A stretch of 64,000 nt of DNA from Mucilaginibacter saanensis (GCF_014200575.1 NZ_JACHBZ010000018.1:65707-129706); one strand, 5' to 3'. Positions 35,039 through 44,730 are shown, counted from the first letter of the stretch. The notes: generated by a model not told the origin, from the letters alone. Made by a program: numbers and translations.

Positions 35039-37511
35039 AGTTTGCAATTGCTTTTTGATCCTCTTTAACAGTAAGGTCAAGCGGTTCGCTTACCTTTTCA
35101 TCTAAAAGAGCCAGGGCAATTACATCGCGCATATCGGTTACATAATGAAAATTAAGGTCTTTAATATAATCTTCCTTAATTTCCAGAATATCCTTTTGGT
35201 TTGATTTGCACAGGATGATCTCCTTAATGTTGGCACGTTTAGCTGCCAGTATCTTTTCTTTGATCCCGCCAACGGCTAAAACGCGGCCGCGTAGGGTAAT
35301 CTCGCCGGTCATGGCCAGGTTAGGTTTTACCTTACGCTGGGTAAATGCCGAAACCAAAGCGGTAAGCATGGTTATACCAGCCGATGGCCCATCCTTAGGT
35401 GTGGCACCAGCCGGAACGTGTACATGAACATCCCACAAGTCAAAAAGCTTTGGATTGATGTCAAAGTAGTTTGCATGCGCGCGCAGATAAGCAAGCGCAA
35501 TGGTTACCGACTCCTTCATCACATCGCCGAGGCTACCTGTTAGTGTTAAACGGCCTTTGCCCGGGCTTAGGCTGGCCTCAATAAACAGAATATCGCCACC
35601 TACTGATGTCCAGGCCAGGCCTGTAACAACGCCGGCAACGTTATTACCTTCATAAAGATCTTTATCGAAGATAGGAGCGCCCAATATTTTTTCTATGTCT
35701 TTTTTATTTACCACAGGGTTGTATGCCTCTTCCATGGCTATATTTTTAGCCACCCCGCGCACTACCGAACCTATCTTTTTCTCGAGGGAACGCACGCCTG
35801 ATTCGCGGGTATAATCAACTATCAGCTTTTCAAGTACATCAGTTTTAAGACTTACATCTTTTAATTTTAAACCATGTGCCTCGCGCTGCTTGGGTACCAG
35901 GTGCTGTTTGGCTATTTCAATTTTTTCTTCAATGGTGTAACCGTTCACCTCAATAATCTCCATCCTGTCTAACAGGGCAGGTTGTATATTGCTTAATGAG
36001 TTGGCAGTTGCGATAAACATCACGTTTGACAGGTCAAAATCCATCTCTACATAATGATCATAAAAAGTGCTGTTCTGTTCCGGGTCAAGCACTTCCAGCA
36101 AAGCTGACGATGGATCGCCCCTGAAATCGTTACCTACTTTATCAATCTCGTCCAGTATAAATACAGGATTGGCTGCACCGGCCTTTTTTACCGATTGAAT
36201 GATACGGCCCGGCATGGCGCCAATATAGGTTTTGCGATGGCCCCTTATTTCGGCCTCATCACGAATACCGCCCAAAGCCATGCGTACATATTTGCGCCCT
36301 AAAGCCTTGGCAATTGATTTTCCTAATGATGTTTTACCAACTCCCGGAGGGCCAACCAAACAAAGTATAGGGGCTTTCATATCGTGCTTTAACTTCAGCA
36401 CGGCCAGGTATTCAATAATGCGTTGTTTTACTTTATCTAAACCAAAATGGTCTTTATCCAAAACCTTTTGAGCGCGTTTAAGGTCAAAGTTATCTTTAGT
36501 AAACTCATTCCATGGCAGGTCAAGCAGTAGCTCCAGGTAATTGATCTGTACCGAATAATCTGCTGCCGCCGGGTTGGTGCGGGCCAGTTTTTCAAGTTCT
36601 TTGGCAAAGTGATCTTTTACCTCTTTGGCCCATTTCTTTTTAAGTGCGCGTTGTTTCAGGCTGTCTATTTCCAGATCGGGCGAGTTGCCGCCTAATTCTT
36701 CCTGAATGGTTTTTAACTGCTGATTTAAGAAATAATCCCTTTGCTGTTTATCCAGATCAACCCTTACTTTGGTTTGTATCTGATTTTTAAGTTCCAGCAT
36801 TTGCAAATCAAGCGTTAAGTGTTCCAATACCAGATTGGCTCTTTCGCGCAGGTTGGCCACCTCCAGCAAACGCTGCTTGGCGGTCATATCGGCATTCATG
36901 TTTGATGATATAAAATTGATCAAAAATGAGGTGCTTTCAATATTGCGGATAGCTATACCGGCTTCGCTCGGGATATTGGGCGAAAGCTGTATGATATTCA
37001 TGGCCATATCCTTGATAGAGGATACCATGGCCTTAAATTCCTTATCCTCTTTTGCTTTTATTTCTTTAAAAGGCTCAACAGTAGCCTTAATGTAGGGCTC
37101 GCTCTGCACTTCGTCTTTTAAAACAAAGCGTTTTTTACCCTGGATGATAACAGTGGTGTTACCGTCGGGCATTTGCAGCATTTTGATGATGAGCGCTATA
37201 GTACCGATTTTGTTCAGTTGGCTAAAATTAGGGTCTTCGATCCCCACATCTTGTTGAGAAACTACCCCAATCATTCGATTGCCTTTGTTGGCATCGCGTA
37301 TCAGCTTAATTGATTTATCCCTGCCAACAGTTATCGGTATTACTACGCCGGGAAATAAAACGGTATTGCGCAAAGGCAATATCGATAATACTTCGGGCAT
37401 TTCCTCGTTGTTCATTTCCTCCTCATCTTCAGTTGACATAAGCGGAAAGAACTCTGAATCTTCGTTTATTACCGGTAAAGCATTTTTGAAATCAAATGGA
37501 TCAAAAGTCAT
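35037..37511 (-). CDS. lon: ATP-dependent endopeptidase Lon
   Basis: An 824-residue LonA protease: N-terminal LAN substrate domain (from about 40 to 250, LPLRNTVLFPGVVIPITVGR), coiled coil, AAA+ module with Walker A GPPGVGKTSLGK and FILDEIDKVG, and the Ser-Lys protease domain with Ser710 in PKDGPSAGIT. It degrades misfolded and regulatory proteins in the cytoplasm. Length is normal for Bacteroidota. No heat-shock-type inverted repeat was recognised upstream. Confidence 0.97.
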   Translation of the reverse strand: MTFDPFDFKNALPVINEDSEFFPLMSTEDEEEMNNEEMPEVLSILPLRNTVLFPGVVIPITVGRDKSIKLIRDANKGNRMIGVVSQQDVGIEDPNFSQLNKIGTIALIIKMLQMPDGNTTVIIQGKKRFVLKDEVQSEPYIKATVEPFKEIKAKEDKEFKAMVSSIKDMAMNIIQLSPNIPSEAGIAIRNIESTSFLINFISSNMNADMTAKQRLLEVANLRERANLVLEHLTLDLQMLELKNQIQTKVRVDLDKQQRDYFLNQQLKTIQEELGGNSPDLEIDSLKQRALKKKWAKEVKDHFAKELEKLARTNPAAADYSVQINYLELLLDLPWNEFTKDNFDLKRAQKVLDKDHFGLDKVKQRIIEYLAVLKLKHDMKAPILCLVGPPGVGKTSLGKSIAKALGRKYVRMALGGIRDEAEIRGHRKTYIGAMPGRIIQSVKKAGAANPVFILDEIDKVGNDFRGDPSSALLEVLDPEQNSTFYDHYVEMDFDLSNVMFIATANSLSNIQPALLDRMEIIEVNGYTIEEKIEIAKQHLVPKQREAHGLKLKDVSLKTDVLEKLIVDYTRESGVRSLEKKIGSVVRGVAKNIAMEEAYNPVVNKKDIEKILGAPIFDKDLYEGNNVAGVVTGLAWTSVGGDILFIEASLSPGKGRLTLTGSLGDVMKESVTIALAYLRAHANYFDINPKLFDLWDVHVHVPAGATPKDGPSAGITMLTALVSAFTQRKVKPNLAMTGEITLRGRVLAVGGIKEKILAAKRANIKEIILCKSNQKDILEIKEDYIKDLNFHYVTDMRDVIALALLDEKVSEPLDLTVKEDQKAIAN

Positions 37512-37878
37512 TAATTATATTTTATATGTAGAAAAAACCGTCATGTTGTCAGCCTGTAATAATACAGGCAAGTTAAATACAGGTAAAATTGCGGTTGTTA
37601 CCTTTCAGGTACTATGTTTCAAGAGCTGTGCCAAGTTATGGTAATAATTGTAAACAAGCAATTTGGCAGTATAATAGTTTCACTATGTGCTTATTGTAAA
37701 TGGTGGCAATGTTTATTAATTAAATGAGAATTTATTGTTAAAGATGAAAAAAAGTCATACTATAGCCTTCTGAAATATTCATCGAACAATGTTTTTTTGA
37801 TAAAAACGCTGTTTGACATAATAATTTGGTACAATGTTAGTTAATGTTATACTGTTTTTCTTTCACCATTAATCCCTG
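37512..37878. other. Divergent control region between lon and the TPR gene
   Basis: A 367-base AT-rich spacer between divergent genes. The minus side must carry the lon promoter; no exact TAnnTTTG was found there. GCCTGTAATAATACAGGC (37550-37567) is a 7-bp dyad with a short spacer that could lie in the lon leader. On the plus side TTTGACATAATAATTTGG near 37812 is a weak promoter candidate. No open frame of note. Confidence 0.3.
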
Positions 37879-38520
37879 ATGAAGTTATCGGTCATAGTAT
37901 CTTTTTTGATTATGTCTTCGCTTGAGTCAGCATCAGCGCAAAGTGCCTATGTTAAAATGGGCCAGCAGGCCCTGATGGATGGCGATTTCAGGTCGGCGGT
38001 GTCGCACCTGGAAAAGGCATGCATTACCGACTCAACCAATGCCAATGCATTGTGGATGCTGGGGTATTCTTACTACCATAGTGATAACTATAAAAAATCA
38101 ATTGCGGCTTACACCCGTGTTATTGCCATAAAACCTGCGGATGCTACTGCTTACTACTACAGGGCCCGCGCAAAAAGTTATTTGGGGAGGGATAACCAAA
38201 CTAATGCTGCTGATAAGGAACTATACCTGTTAGGGGCAATTGTTGATTTAACCAAGGCAATATCCATCAACAGCGATCCTAATGATAATAAATATTACCA
38301 GAACAGGGGTATAGCCTATCGTGATTATGGAATGTTTAAGCTGCAAAATAATTCGCATTTTTATGACAGATCAAGGGGCATCAACTCCTTAAAGGCTTCT
38401 ATTACTGATCTTGAAAAGGTGTTGAGTGGTAACGCTGGCCGAACCGATATTTCGAGTTTAATTGACCAGTCAAAAGAAAAGCTAATACAAGCCACGGTAC
38501 CTACTGTGGCGCACCATTAA
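37879..38520 (+). CDS. Secreted TPR-repeat protein
   Basis: A 213-residue protein with a signal peptide (1-21, ending ASAQ) followed by about three tetratricopeptide repeats between residues 25 and 160 (for example ANALWMLGYSYYHSDNYKKS, then ATAYYYRARAKSYLGRD). TPRs mediate protein contact, so it is a periplasmic scaffold of unknown partner. Confidence 0.75.
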   Translation: MKLSVIVSFLIMSSLESASAQSAYVKMGQQALMDGDFRSAVSHLEKACITDSTNANALWMLGYSYYHSDNYKKSIAAYTRVIAIKPADATAYYYRARAKSYLGRDNQTNAADKELYLLGAIVDLTKAISINSDPNDNKYYQNRGIAYRDYGMFKLQNNSHFYDRSRGINSLKASITDLEKVLSGNAGRTDISSLIDQSKEKLIQATVPTVAHH

Positions 38521-38562
38521 TCAAATTACCCGAAAGTTTGTAGATAATATTTTGGCTGACCG

Positions 38563-39123
38563 CTATTTTTGCGGTGCCTTTAAAATACCTTCAATACGGT
38601 AATTATTTCGGCCCATCAACCTTACTTGCTGCCATTTTTCAATCAGGTAAACAGAGTCAGGAAAGTAGCTCAGTTTCTCCCTTGTTTCATACAGCAGGTT
38701 TTTGGTATGGTTGTATACCAGTACCCATTTCACCTTGTCCTTGTCTTTTTTAATTACCACTTTGGTGGTGCGCAGGTCTGGATATTTGGCGGTGTATATC
38801 AGCAAGCTATCAGAAGCCAGCACGCTGTAGCTGTTTTTCCAGGCCGGCCTGTTAATGTCTGATTGGATGAACAGGTTGAGTTCCTGCCCCCAGTTACTTA
38901 TATGTACGGTTTTGGTTTCGGTTATGCCGTTATGGGTTACCGTTTTATTAACCTCCGGATTTAACTTTTTAAGCCTTGCAGTATCGGCTTTAAAATAGCC
39001 GCCTATATCAAAAAAGGCGTTGCTTTGCTTAATATCCGGCCTGCATGAGGGCAGGCCGGATAGGAGCGTTATACCGCCTATGATGGCGGTTAAGGGTAAT
39101 AATTTCAATTTATACCAATACAT
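38563..39123 (-). CDS. Lipoprotein of unknown function
   Basis: A 186-residue lipoprotein with signal sequence and lipobox LPSC (Cys27). The mature part, beginning RPDIKQSNAFFDIGGYFKAD, is beta-rich with no recognised motif. The start overlaps the end of gpmI by 14 bases on the same strand, so it is translationally coupled to gpmI. Similar small lipoproteins next to gpmI are, as far as I recall, seen in related genomes. Confidence 0.7.
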   Translation of the reverse strand: MYWYKLKLLPLTAIIGGITLLSGLPSCRPDIKQSNAFFDIGGYFKADTARLKKLNPEVNKTVTHNGITETKTVHISNWGQELNLFIQSDINRPAWKNSYSVLASDSLLIYTAKYPDLRTTKVVIKKDKDKVKWVLVYNHTKNLLYETREKLSYFPDSVYLIEKWQQVRLMGRNNYRIEGILKAPQK

Positions 39124-40633
39124 TACCGGTCATTTCCTGAGGAATAGTCACACCCAATATACTTAATATAGTAGGTGCCACATCGCCCAGTTTACCATCA
39201 TTTACATGCTTCACATCTTTATCAATAATAATGCAAGGCACCAGATTGGTAGTATGTGCGGTATTAGGCGTACCATCTTCATTAACCATGTAGTCGGCAT
39301 TACCATGGTCAGCTATAATGATAAAAGAATAACCATTAGCTATACCGGCTTCAACTACTGCTTTTGCGCAGGCATCAGCAGTTTCTGCAGCTTTTACTAC
39401 GGCACTAAAAACACCTGTGTGGCCTACCATGTCGGTATTGGCAAAGTTCAGGCAAATAAAATCGGGCCAGCCGCTTTCAAGCTCGGGGATGATAGCATCA
39501 CGTATGCCTGCTGCACTCATTTCAGGTTGCAGGTCATAGGTAGCAACTTTAGGCGATGGTACCAGTAAACGTTTTTCGTTATCAAATTCTTTTTCGCGGC
39601 CACCCGAGAAAAAGAAGGTAACGTGTGGATATTTCTCAGTTTCGGCGATCCTGATTTGCGTTTTTCCGGCATCCTGTAAAATTTCGCCCAAGGTTTTGGT
39701 CAGGTCCTCTTTGTTAAATATCACCTGTACGTTTTTAAACGTTTCATCATATGGGGTCATGGTGATGTAACGGATATTTAATGGGTGCAGGTTATACTCG
39801 GGGAATGATTTTTGAGTAAGGGCTACGCTGATTTCGCGGCCCCTGTCTGTACGGAAGTTGAAACAGATCACCACATCCCCATCCTTAATAACGGCCAGCG
39901 GTTTACCATTTGAATCAACCCTTACCAACGGTTTCACAAACTCATCAGTAACGCCATCTTCGTATGATTTTTTTATTGAATCGGCAATATGCTGGGTGGC
40001 TTCGCCTTCGCCGTTAACCATCAGGTCATAAGCCAGCTTTACCCTTTCCCAGCGGTTGTCGCGGTCCATGGCATAATAACGGCCAATGGCCGATGCCAGT
40101 TTTACATTTGATCCGTCAATATGCTGTTCCAGATCGGTTATAAAATTAAAACCCGATTTTGGATCTGTATCACGGCCATCTAAAAATGCATGGATAAAAA
40201 CATTATCCAGGTTAAACTGGGTTGCAGCATCACATAAACCCTTTACGTGTCTGATGTGTGAATGTACACCGCCATCAGATACCAGCCCGATAAAATGAAC
40301 ACTGCGGTTATTTTGTTTAGCATATTCAAATGCATCCTTAAGTACGGGGATAGTAGGTAGTTCATGATCATCAACTGCTTTGTGTATGCGGCCTAACTCC
40401 TGATAAACTACTCGTCCGGCACCTAAATTCATGTGCCCAACCTCTGAGTTTCCCATTTGCCCGGCTGGTAAACCTACCGCGGTTCCTGAAGCCTCCAATT
40501 TTGAATTTGGATATTGCTGCAATAAGCCATCAAAAAATGGCGTATTTGCTGCAATTATAGCGTTTGACTCGTCATTGCGGCCATAGCCCCAACCGTCAAG
40601 AATTATTAATGCAAGTTTTTTTTGATTTTCCAC
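39110..40633 (-). CDS. gpmI: 2,3-bisphosphoglycerate-independent phosphoglycerate mutase
   Basis: A 507-residue glycolytic enzyme interconverting 3- and 2-phosphoglycerate. It belongs to the alkaline phosphatase superfamily with two manganese ions: Asp13 (LDGWGYG), the phosphorylated Ser63 in MGNSEVGHMNLGAGR, and the late metal motifs FANTDMVGHTG and IIADHGNADYM. Length is standard. Confidence 0.97.
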   Translation of the reverse strand: MENQKKLALIILDGWGYGRNDESNAIIAANTPFFDGLLQQYPNSKLEASGTAVGLPAGQMGNSEVGHMNLGAGRVVYQELGRIHKAVDDHELPTIPVLKDAFEYAKQNNRSVHFIGLVSDGGVHSHIRHVKGLCDAATQFNLDNVFIHAFLDGRDTDPKSGFNFITDLEQHIDGSNVKLASAIGRYYAMDRDNRWERVKLAYDLMVNGEGEATQHIADSIKKSYEDGVTDEFVKPLVRVDSNGKPLAVIKDGDVVICFNFRTDRGREISVALTQKSFPEYNLHPLNIRYITMTPYDETFKNVQVIFNKEDLTKTLGEILQDAGKTQIRIAETEKYPHVTFFFSGGREKEFDNEKRLLVPSPKVATYDLQPEMSAAGIRDAIIPELESGWPDFICLNFANTDMVGHTGVFSAVVKAAETADACAKAVVEAGIANGYSFIIIADHGNADYMVNEDGTPNTAHTTNLVPCIIIDKDVKHVNDGKLGDVAPTILSILGVTIPQEMTGNVLV

Positions 40634-40637
40634 ATCG

Positions 40638-40645
40638 CAAATATA
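40638..40645 (-). promoter_or_regulatory. -7 box TATATTTG of gpmI
   Basis: A perfect TAnnTTTG box on the minus strand that ends 4 bases before the gpmI ATG, another predicted leaderless transcript. Confidence 0.5.
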
Positions 40646-40740
40646 AATGCAACGCTGTACTTTATATTATAAATTTTTTAATTTAGGTTAGCGCAGCGGT
40701 CGGGCTTGTTATTTGAATAATATTTAAATATAAAAACAGT

Positions 40741-40761
40741 TATACCATGTTAAATGGTATA
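40741..40761. promoter_or_regulatory. Palindrome TATACCAT-N5-ATGGTATA
   Basis: A perfect 8+8 dyad with a 5-base spacer in the divergent gpmI/DUF4783 spacer, 50 bases before the DUF4783 start. The symmetry and spacing are those of a dimeric repressor site. Confidence 0.35.
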
Positions 40762-40810
40762 GTGCCTTTGCTGCTTAAACTTAACTGCCGTTTATTTCGT
40801 AATATATAAT

Positions 40811-41206
40811 ATGAAGCTAATTTGTCTGCCATCGTTTATTATTTTATTGCTCCTGCCGCATATAGCTCCGGCAGACCCGATAGATAATGTAGCTAACCTT
40901 ATTAAACAGGGCAATACCCGGGAGCTGGCTCAATTATTTGCTGCCAATGTTGAAATAGCCATAATTGACGATGAAAGCATTTATTCGCAAACGCAGGCTA
41001 CACTGATACTTGATAAGTTTTTTTCAAAGAATAAACCCAAAAGCATCAAGCTGCTGCACAAGGTAAATTCAAGTGCAAATTACAGGTTCGGGGTATTTAT
41101 TTTAACTACAGAGAGCGGATTGTACCGCGTTGCCCTCACCCTAAAAGGGAATAATGATAAAATGAATATTATTGAACTACGTATTGAAAATGAAAAGGTT
41201 AAATAA
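40811..41206 (+). CDS. DUF4783 exported protein
   Basis: A 131-residue protein with signal peptide (ending about residue 20) and a compact NTF2-like domain: DPIDNVANLIKQGNTRELAQ, the central TQATLILDKFFSKNKPKS and the beta-rich C-terminus. This matches DUF4783, an uncharacterised Bacteroidota family. As here, it lies upstream of nadC in relatives I recall. Function unknown. Confidence 0.8.
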   Translation: MKLICLPSFIILLLLPHIAPADPIDNVANLIKQGNTRELAQLFAANVEIAIIDDESIYSQTQATLILDKFFSKNKPKSIKLLHKVNSSANYRFGVFILTTESGLYRVALTLKGNNDKMNIIELRIENEKVK

Positions 41207-41400
41207 CTACTCAGTTAATGTGTAAATAAATTCCGATTTTTCAGACGTTAGGGAAGCTTCATAGTTTTTGGAAGATTTATATAGCTACCTTGGTTGCTTT
41301 TAGACAACCCCTGAGGTGTTTTAACCATCGGTACATTAATTCGTGATTTGTAGGTCTATCTTCAATTTGCATATCTAAAACCTACGCATCCAAAAAATGT

Positions 41401-41428
41401 TGTTACTTTTGAGCCTTAAAAGGTAACA
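41401..41428 (+). promoter_or_regulatory. nadC promoter: -7 box TACTTTTG inside the dyad TGTTAC-N16-GTAACA
   Basis: The -7 box is at 41404-41411. Flanking it, TGTTAC(TTTT) and (AAAA)GGTAACA form an inverted repeat that covers the box and the predicted start of transcription, as a repressor site would. Confidence 0.4.
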
Positions 41429-41431
41429 AAC

Positions 41432-42274
41432 TTGGATAAAGAACTTATACAACATTTTATAATTGAAGCATTAAAGGAGGATGTAGGCGATGGCGATCAT
41501 ACATCATTGTCAACTATTCCGGCTGATACCTTAGGTAAGGCAAAGCTTCTGGTAAAGGACGAAGGCATACTGGCCGGTGTTGAACTGGCTCTTGAAATTT
41601 TTAATGTAGTTGATGCCGGACTTAAGGTTAATGTATTTTTAAACGACGGTGCAACGGTAAAGCCTAAAGATGTTGCTTTTGAGGTGGAGGGCAATGCCCA
41701 AAGCATCTTAAAGGCTGAGCGTTTGGTACTGAACTGTATGCAGCGCATGTCTGGAATTGCTACAACAACCCGCCAAATAGTTGAACTACTGAACGGTACC
41801 AATACTAAAGTTTTGGATACCCGCAAAACTACTCCGGGACTGCGTTATCTTGAAAAATGGGCTGTGAGAATTGGCGGCGGTGTAAACCATCGTTTTGGCT
41901 TGTATGATATGATACTTATCAAGGATAATCATGTTGATTATGCCGGTGGTATAAGAGAGGCTATTGAACGCGCAAATCAGTACCTTACAGATAATAATAA
42001 AAAACTGGCTATTGAAATTGAAGTACGGAACCTGGAAGAGCTTGACCAGGTTTTGCAAACAGGCCATGTAAACCGTATATTGTTGGATAACTTTAATTTT
42101 GCCGATTTAAGACAAGCAGTTAACATTATTCAAGGCAGGTTTATTACCGAAGCATCTGGTGGTATAACCATTGACAATATACGCGAGTATGCCGATTGCG
42201 GGGTTGATTACATATCAGTTGGCGCATTAACACATTCTATAAAAAGTTTGGATCTGAGTTTAAAAGCTATTTAG
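41432..42274 (+). CDS. nadC: Nicotinate-nucleotide pyrophosphorylase (carboxylating)
   Basis: A 280-residue quinolinate phosphoribosyltransferase, which converts quinolinate and PRPP to nicotinate mononucleotide in de novo NAD synthesis. ILKAERLVLNCMQRMSGIAT, LDTRKTTPGLRYLEKWAVR and EASGGITIDNIREYA are signatures. The start is TTG 41432; no ATG is available nearby in frame. No nadA or nadB in the window. Confidence 0.95.
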   Translation: MDKELIQHFIIEALKEDVGDGDHTSLSTIPADTLGKAKLLVKDEGILAGVELALEIFNVVDAGLKVNVFLNDGATVKPKDVAFEVEGNAQSILKAERLVLNCMQRMSGIATTTRQIVELLNGTNTKVLDTRKTTPGLRYLEKWAVRIGGGVNHRFGLYDMILIKDNHVDYAGGIREAIERANQYLTDNNKKLAIEIEVRNLEELDQVLQTGHVNRILLDNFNFADLRQAVNIIQGRFITEASGGITIDNIREYADCGVDYISVGALTHSIKSLDLSLKAI

Positions 42275-42397
42275 CTTTGGCAGACATACCAGGACTTTAA
42301 TTTATAGAATGAAATTTTATATTTAAATTATTGATTGGCATTTTAAGCGAATGATTAAAAATTTAGTACCATATCAATTTTGTAATATTGCAGGGAA

Positions 42398-43045
42398 ATG
42401 ATAACCGTTTATTCAGTTTCAGCACTTATACTGGCCTATCTCTGCGGGTCTATACCTACGGCCGTTTGGATAGGACTGGCTTTTTACGACATTGATGTAA
42501 GAGAATACGGCAGTGGTAATGCCGGCGCAACCAATACTTTCAGGGTACTGGGTAAAAAAGCCGGTATCCCCGTAATGATGCTCGATATTTTAAAAGGGTG
42601 GACAGCCACCAATCTGGCCTATTTTATAGGCGTATCAACTACCGGTGCTTATAATTCAACAGCTTATACTAATTATGCGCTTGCGTTAGGCGTAGCAGCG
42701 GTAATGGGCCATTTGTTCCCGATTTTTGCGGGTTTCAGGGGTGGCAAAGGAGTTGCCACATTGTTTGGAATGATTTTGGCTATTCACTTTCATGCCGCTT
42801 TATTATGCGTGGTGGTATTTGTAGTGGTGCTTTTAATTACCAGGTACGTATCGCTCAGTTCCATAGCCGCAGCCTTTACTTATCCTATTGGGGTATCCTT
42901 TATTTTTCCCACCCCAATCAGGTCCGTAGTAATTTATGGCATGTGTATATGCTTACTGATATTGGTAACCCACCAAAAAAATATTGAACGCTTACTAAAG
43001 GGCAAAGAGTCGAAAGTTAATTTTTTTAAGAAAAAAGCTGCCTGA
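42398..43045 (+). CDS. plsY: Glycerol-3-phosphate acyltransferase PlsY
   Basis: A 215-residue membrane acyltransferase that uses acyl-phosphate to make lysophosphatidate, the first step of phospholipid synthesis. Family motifs are present: YLCGSIPTAVWIG, REYGSGNAGATNTFRVLG, and FRGGKGVAT. Five hydrophobic helices and a basic C-terminal tail. The M48 protease gene starts 5 bases later. Confidence 0.95.
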   Translation: MITVYSVSALILAYLCGSIPTAVWIGLAFYDIDVREYGSGNAGATNTFRVLGKKAGIPVMMLDILKGWTATNLAYFIGVSTTGAYNSTAYTNYALALGVAAVMGHLFPIFAGFRGGKGVATLFGMILAIHFHAALLCVVVFVVVLLITRYVSLSSIAAAFTYPIGVSFIFPTPIRSVVIYGMCICLLILVTHQKNIERLLKGKESKVNFFKKKAA

Positions 43046-43050
43046 TCACC

Positions 43051-43851
43051 ATGAAAAAGTTCAAACCTGCCCTTGCATTAATCTTTATTTTTGCACTGTA
43101 TTCCTGTTCAACAGTTCCGCTAACCGGTCGCCGGCAATTAAGTTTAGTTGGTGATGCCGAGGTAAATCAATCGGCTGCGGCAAGTTATAAACAATTGCTA
43201 TCTGATCCTAAAACCAAGGTTGTCAGCACCGGCACCGATGCCCAGCGCATTAGGCGGATAGGTACTAACCTGTCTGTTGCGATAGAGCGCTATTTGCGGG
43301 ATAACGGTTATGGCGATCAATATAATTTTCAGTGGGAGTTTAACCTGATACAAAGCAGCGAAATTAATGCCTGGTGTATGCCCGGCGGTAAAGTAGCTGT
43401 GTACAGTGGTATACTGCCCGTTGCCAATACCGATGCTTACCTGGCAACGGTAATGGGGCATGAGATTGGACACGCTATAGCAAGGCACTCTGCCGAGCGT
43501 ATTTCGCAGCAAATGGCTGTACAGGGAGTAGGTGGTGCGGTTGGTGTAGCCGCTGGTAATCAATCAACCGCCACGCAAAATATTATTAACCAGCTATATG
43601 GTGTTGGTGGGCAATTGGTATTGTTGAAATATTCACGTAACCAGGAGTCAGAGGCAGACCGTTTAGGACTTACCTTTATGGCAATGGCTGGTTACGATCC
43701 GCACAACGCAGTTGCTTTTTGGCAACGCATGGCTGCACAAAATAAGGGAGGAGCCCAGCCCGAATTTTTAAGCACACACCCTGCCGATGCTACCCGTATT
43801 CAGGACATCCAGAACAGGATTCCTGAAGCCATGAAATATTACAAACAGTAA
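43051..43851 (+). CDS. M48-family metallopeptidase lipoprotein
   Basis: A 266-residue zinc protease of the LoiP/BepA type. Lipobox YSC (Cys19), zinc motif HEIGH at 137-141, third ligand in the ESEAD motif (199-203). The PGGKVAVYSGIL segment precedes the active site as usual. It is anchored on the periplasmic side and likely degrades or repairs envelope proteins. Co-transcribed with plsY. Confidence 0.9.
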   Translation: MKKFKPALALIFIFALYSCSTVPLTGRRQLSLVGDAEVNQSAAASYKQLLSDPKTKVVSTGTDAQRIRRIGTNLSVAIERYLRDNGYGDQYNFQWEFNLIQSSEINAWCMPGGKVAVYSGILPVANTDAYLATVMGHEIGHAIARHSAERISQQMAVQGVGGAVGVAAGNQSTATQNIINQLYGVGGQLVLLKYSRNQESEADRLGLTFMAMAGYDPHNAVAFWQRMAAQNKGGAQPEFLSTHPADATRIQDIQNRIPEAMKYYKQ

Positions 43852-43932
43852 GTTGCGAATAAAGAGCGGTGAATAAAAATTACACGTTTACCGCTTTTAA
43901 CCAATAACTCTGATTGCAATACATGCGTTTAA

Positions 43933-43978
43933 ACTCACTACTCACTACTCACTACTCACTACTCACTACTCACTACTC
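43933..43978 (+). repeat. Heptanucleotide tandem repeat (ACTCACT)6.6
   Basis: Six complete and one partial exact copies of a 7-base unit, 14 bases before the ATG of the DUF2071 gene. A seven-base unit lies outside the gene here, so changes in copy number would alter leader or promoter spacing, not reading frame. Confidence 0.95.
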
Positions 43979-43992
43979 CACTGCACAAGAAA

Positions 43993-44730
43993 ATGCCCAA
44001 ACGTCAGTTTTTACAAGCGCAATGGAAAAACCTCGTGATGCTCAATTATGAGGTTGCTCCGCAGGTGCTGGATGCTTATTTGCCACCGGGAACCATACTT
44101 GATCTATGGGAGGGTAAGGCACTGGTAAGCATGGTTGGGTTTTTATTTGCCGATACCAAAGTATTAGGCATCAAGTGGCCCTGGCATGTAAACTTTGAAG
44201 AGGTTAACCTGCGTTTTTATGTAAGGCGGTTTAACGGTACGGAGTGGAAACGAGGTGCCGTTTTTGTGAGCGAGATTGTCCCTAAAAGCCTCATTGCACT
44301 TATCGCTAATAATTTATATAAAGAACATTACCAGGCGCTCCCTATGCGCAGCGCTATCACCGAAGCTCCGGATAATCATACCCGGTTTTTATATGAGTGG
44401 AAGTTTAATGGTAAATGGAACAAGCTGGGTGCGACGGTAAGTAATCAGTTGGCAGATATTAAGCCAGGTAGTGCCGAGGAATTTATTTTTGAACATTACT
44501 GGGGATATAACAAACTCAGTAATCTCAGTACCATGGAGTACCAAGTTGAACATGTGGCCTGGCAAACAGGTGTGGTTAAAGACTATGTTTTTGATGCAGA
44601 TGTTGCCGGATTGTATGGCAAAGCCTTTGAACCTTATCTGAAAAAGCAACCTGTGTCTGCATTTTTCGCGGCTGGGTCCGCTATAAAGGTGAGGATGGGA
44701 GATAAGATCGTGGTAGATGCGGCTACCTGA
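43993..44730 (+). CDS. DUF2071 (YqjF-type) protein
   Basis: A 245-residue cytoplasmic protein of the DUF2071 family, related in fold to acetoacetate decarboxylase. The start KRQFLQAQWKNLVMLNYEVA and the segments LDLWEGKALVSMVGFLFADT and NFEEVNLRFYVRR are typical. No catalytic assignment is possible. It directly follows the ACTCACT microsatellite. Confidence 0.8.
   Translation: MPKRQFLQAQWKNLVMLNYEVAPQVLDAYLPPGTILDLWEGKALVSMVGFLFADTKVLGIKWPWHVNFEEVNLRFYVRRFNGTEWKRGAVFVSEIVPKSLIALIANNLYKEHYQALPMRSAITEAPDNHTRFLYEWKFNGKWNKLGATVSNQLADIKPGSAEEFIFEHYWGYNKLSNLSTMEYQVEHVAWQTGVVKDYVFDADVAGLYGKAFEPYLKKQPVSAFFAAGSAIKVRMGDKIVVDAAT

Noticed and set aside
43933..43978. Possible CRISPR-like array
   Set aside because: The unit is 7 bases with no spacers; it is a simple tandem repeat.
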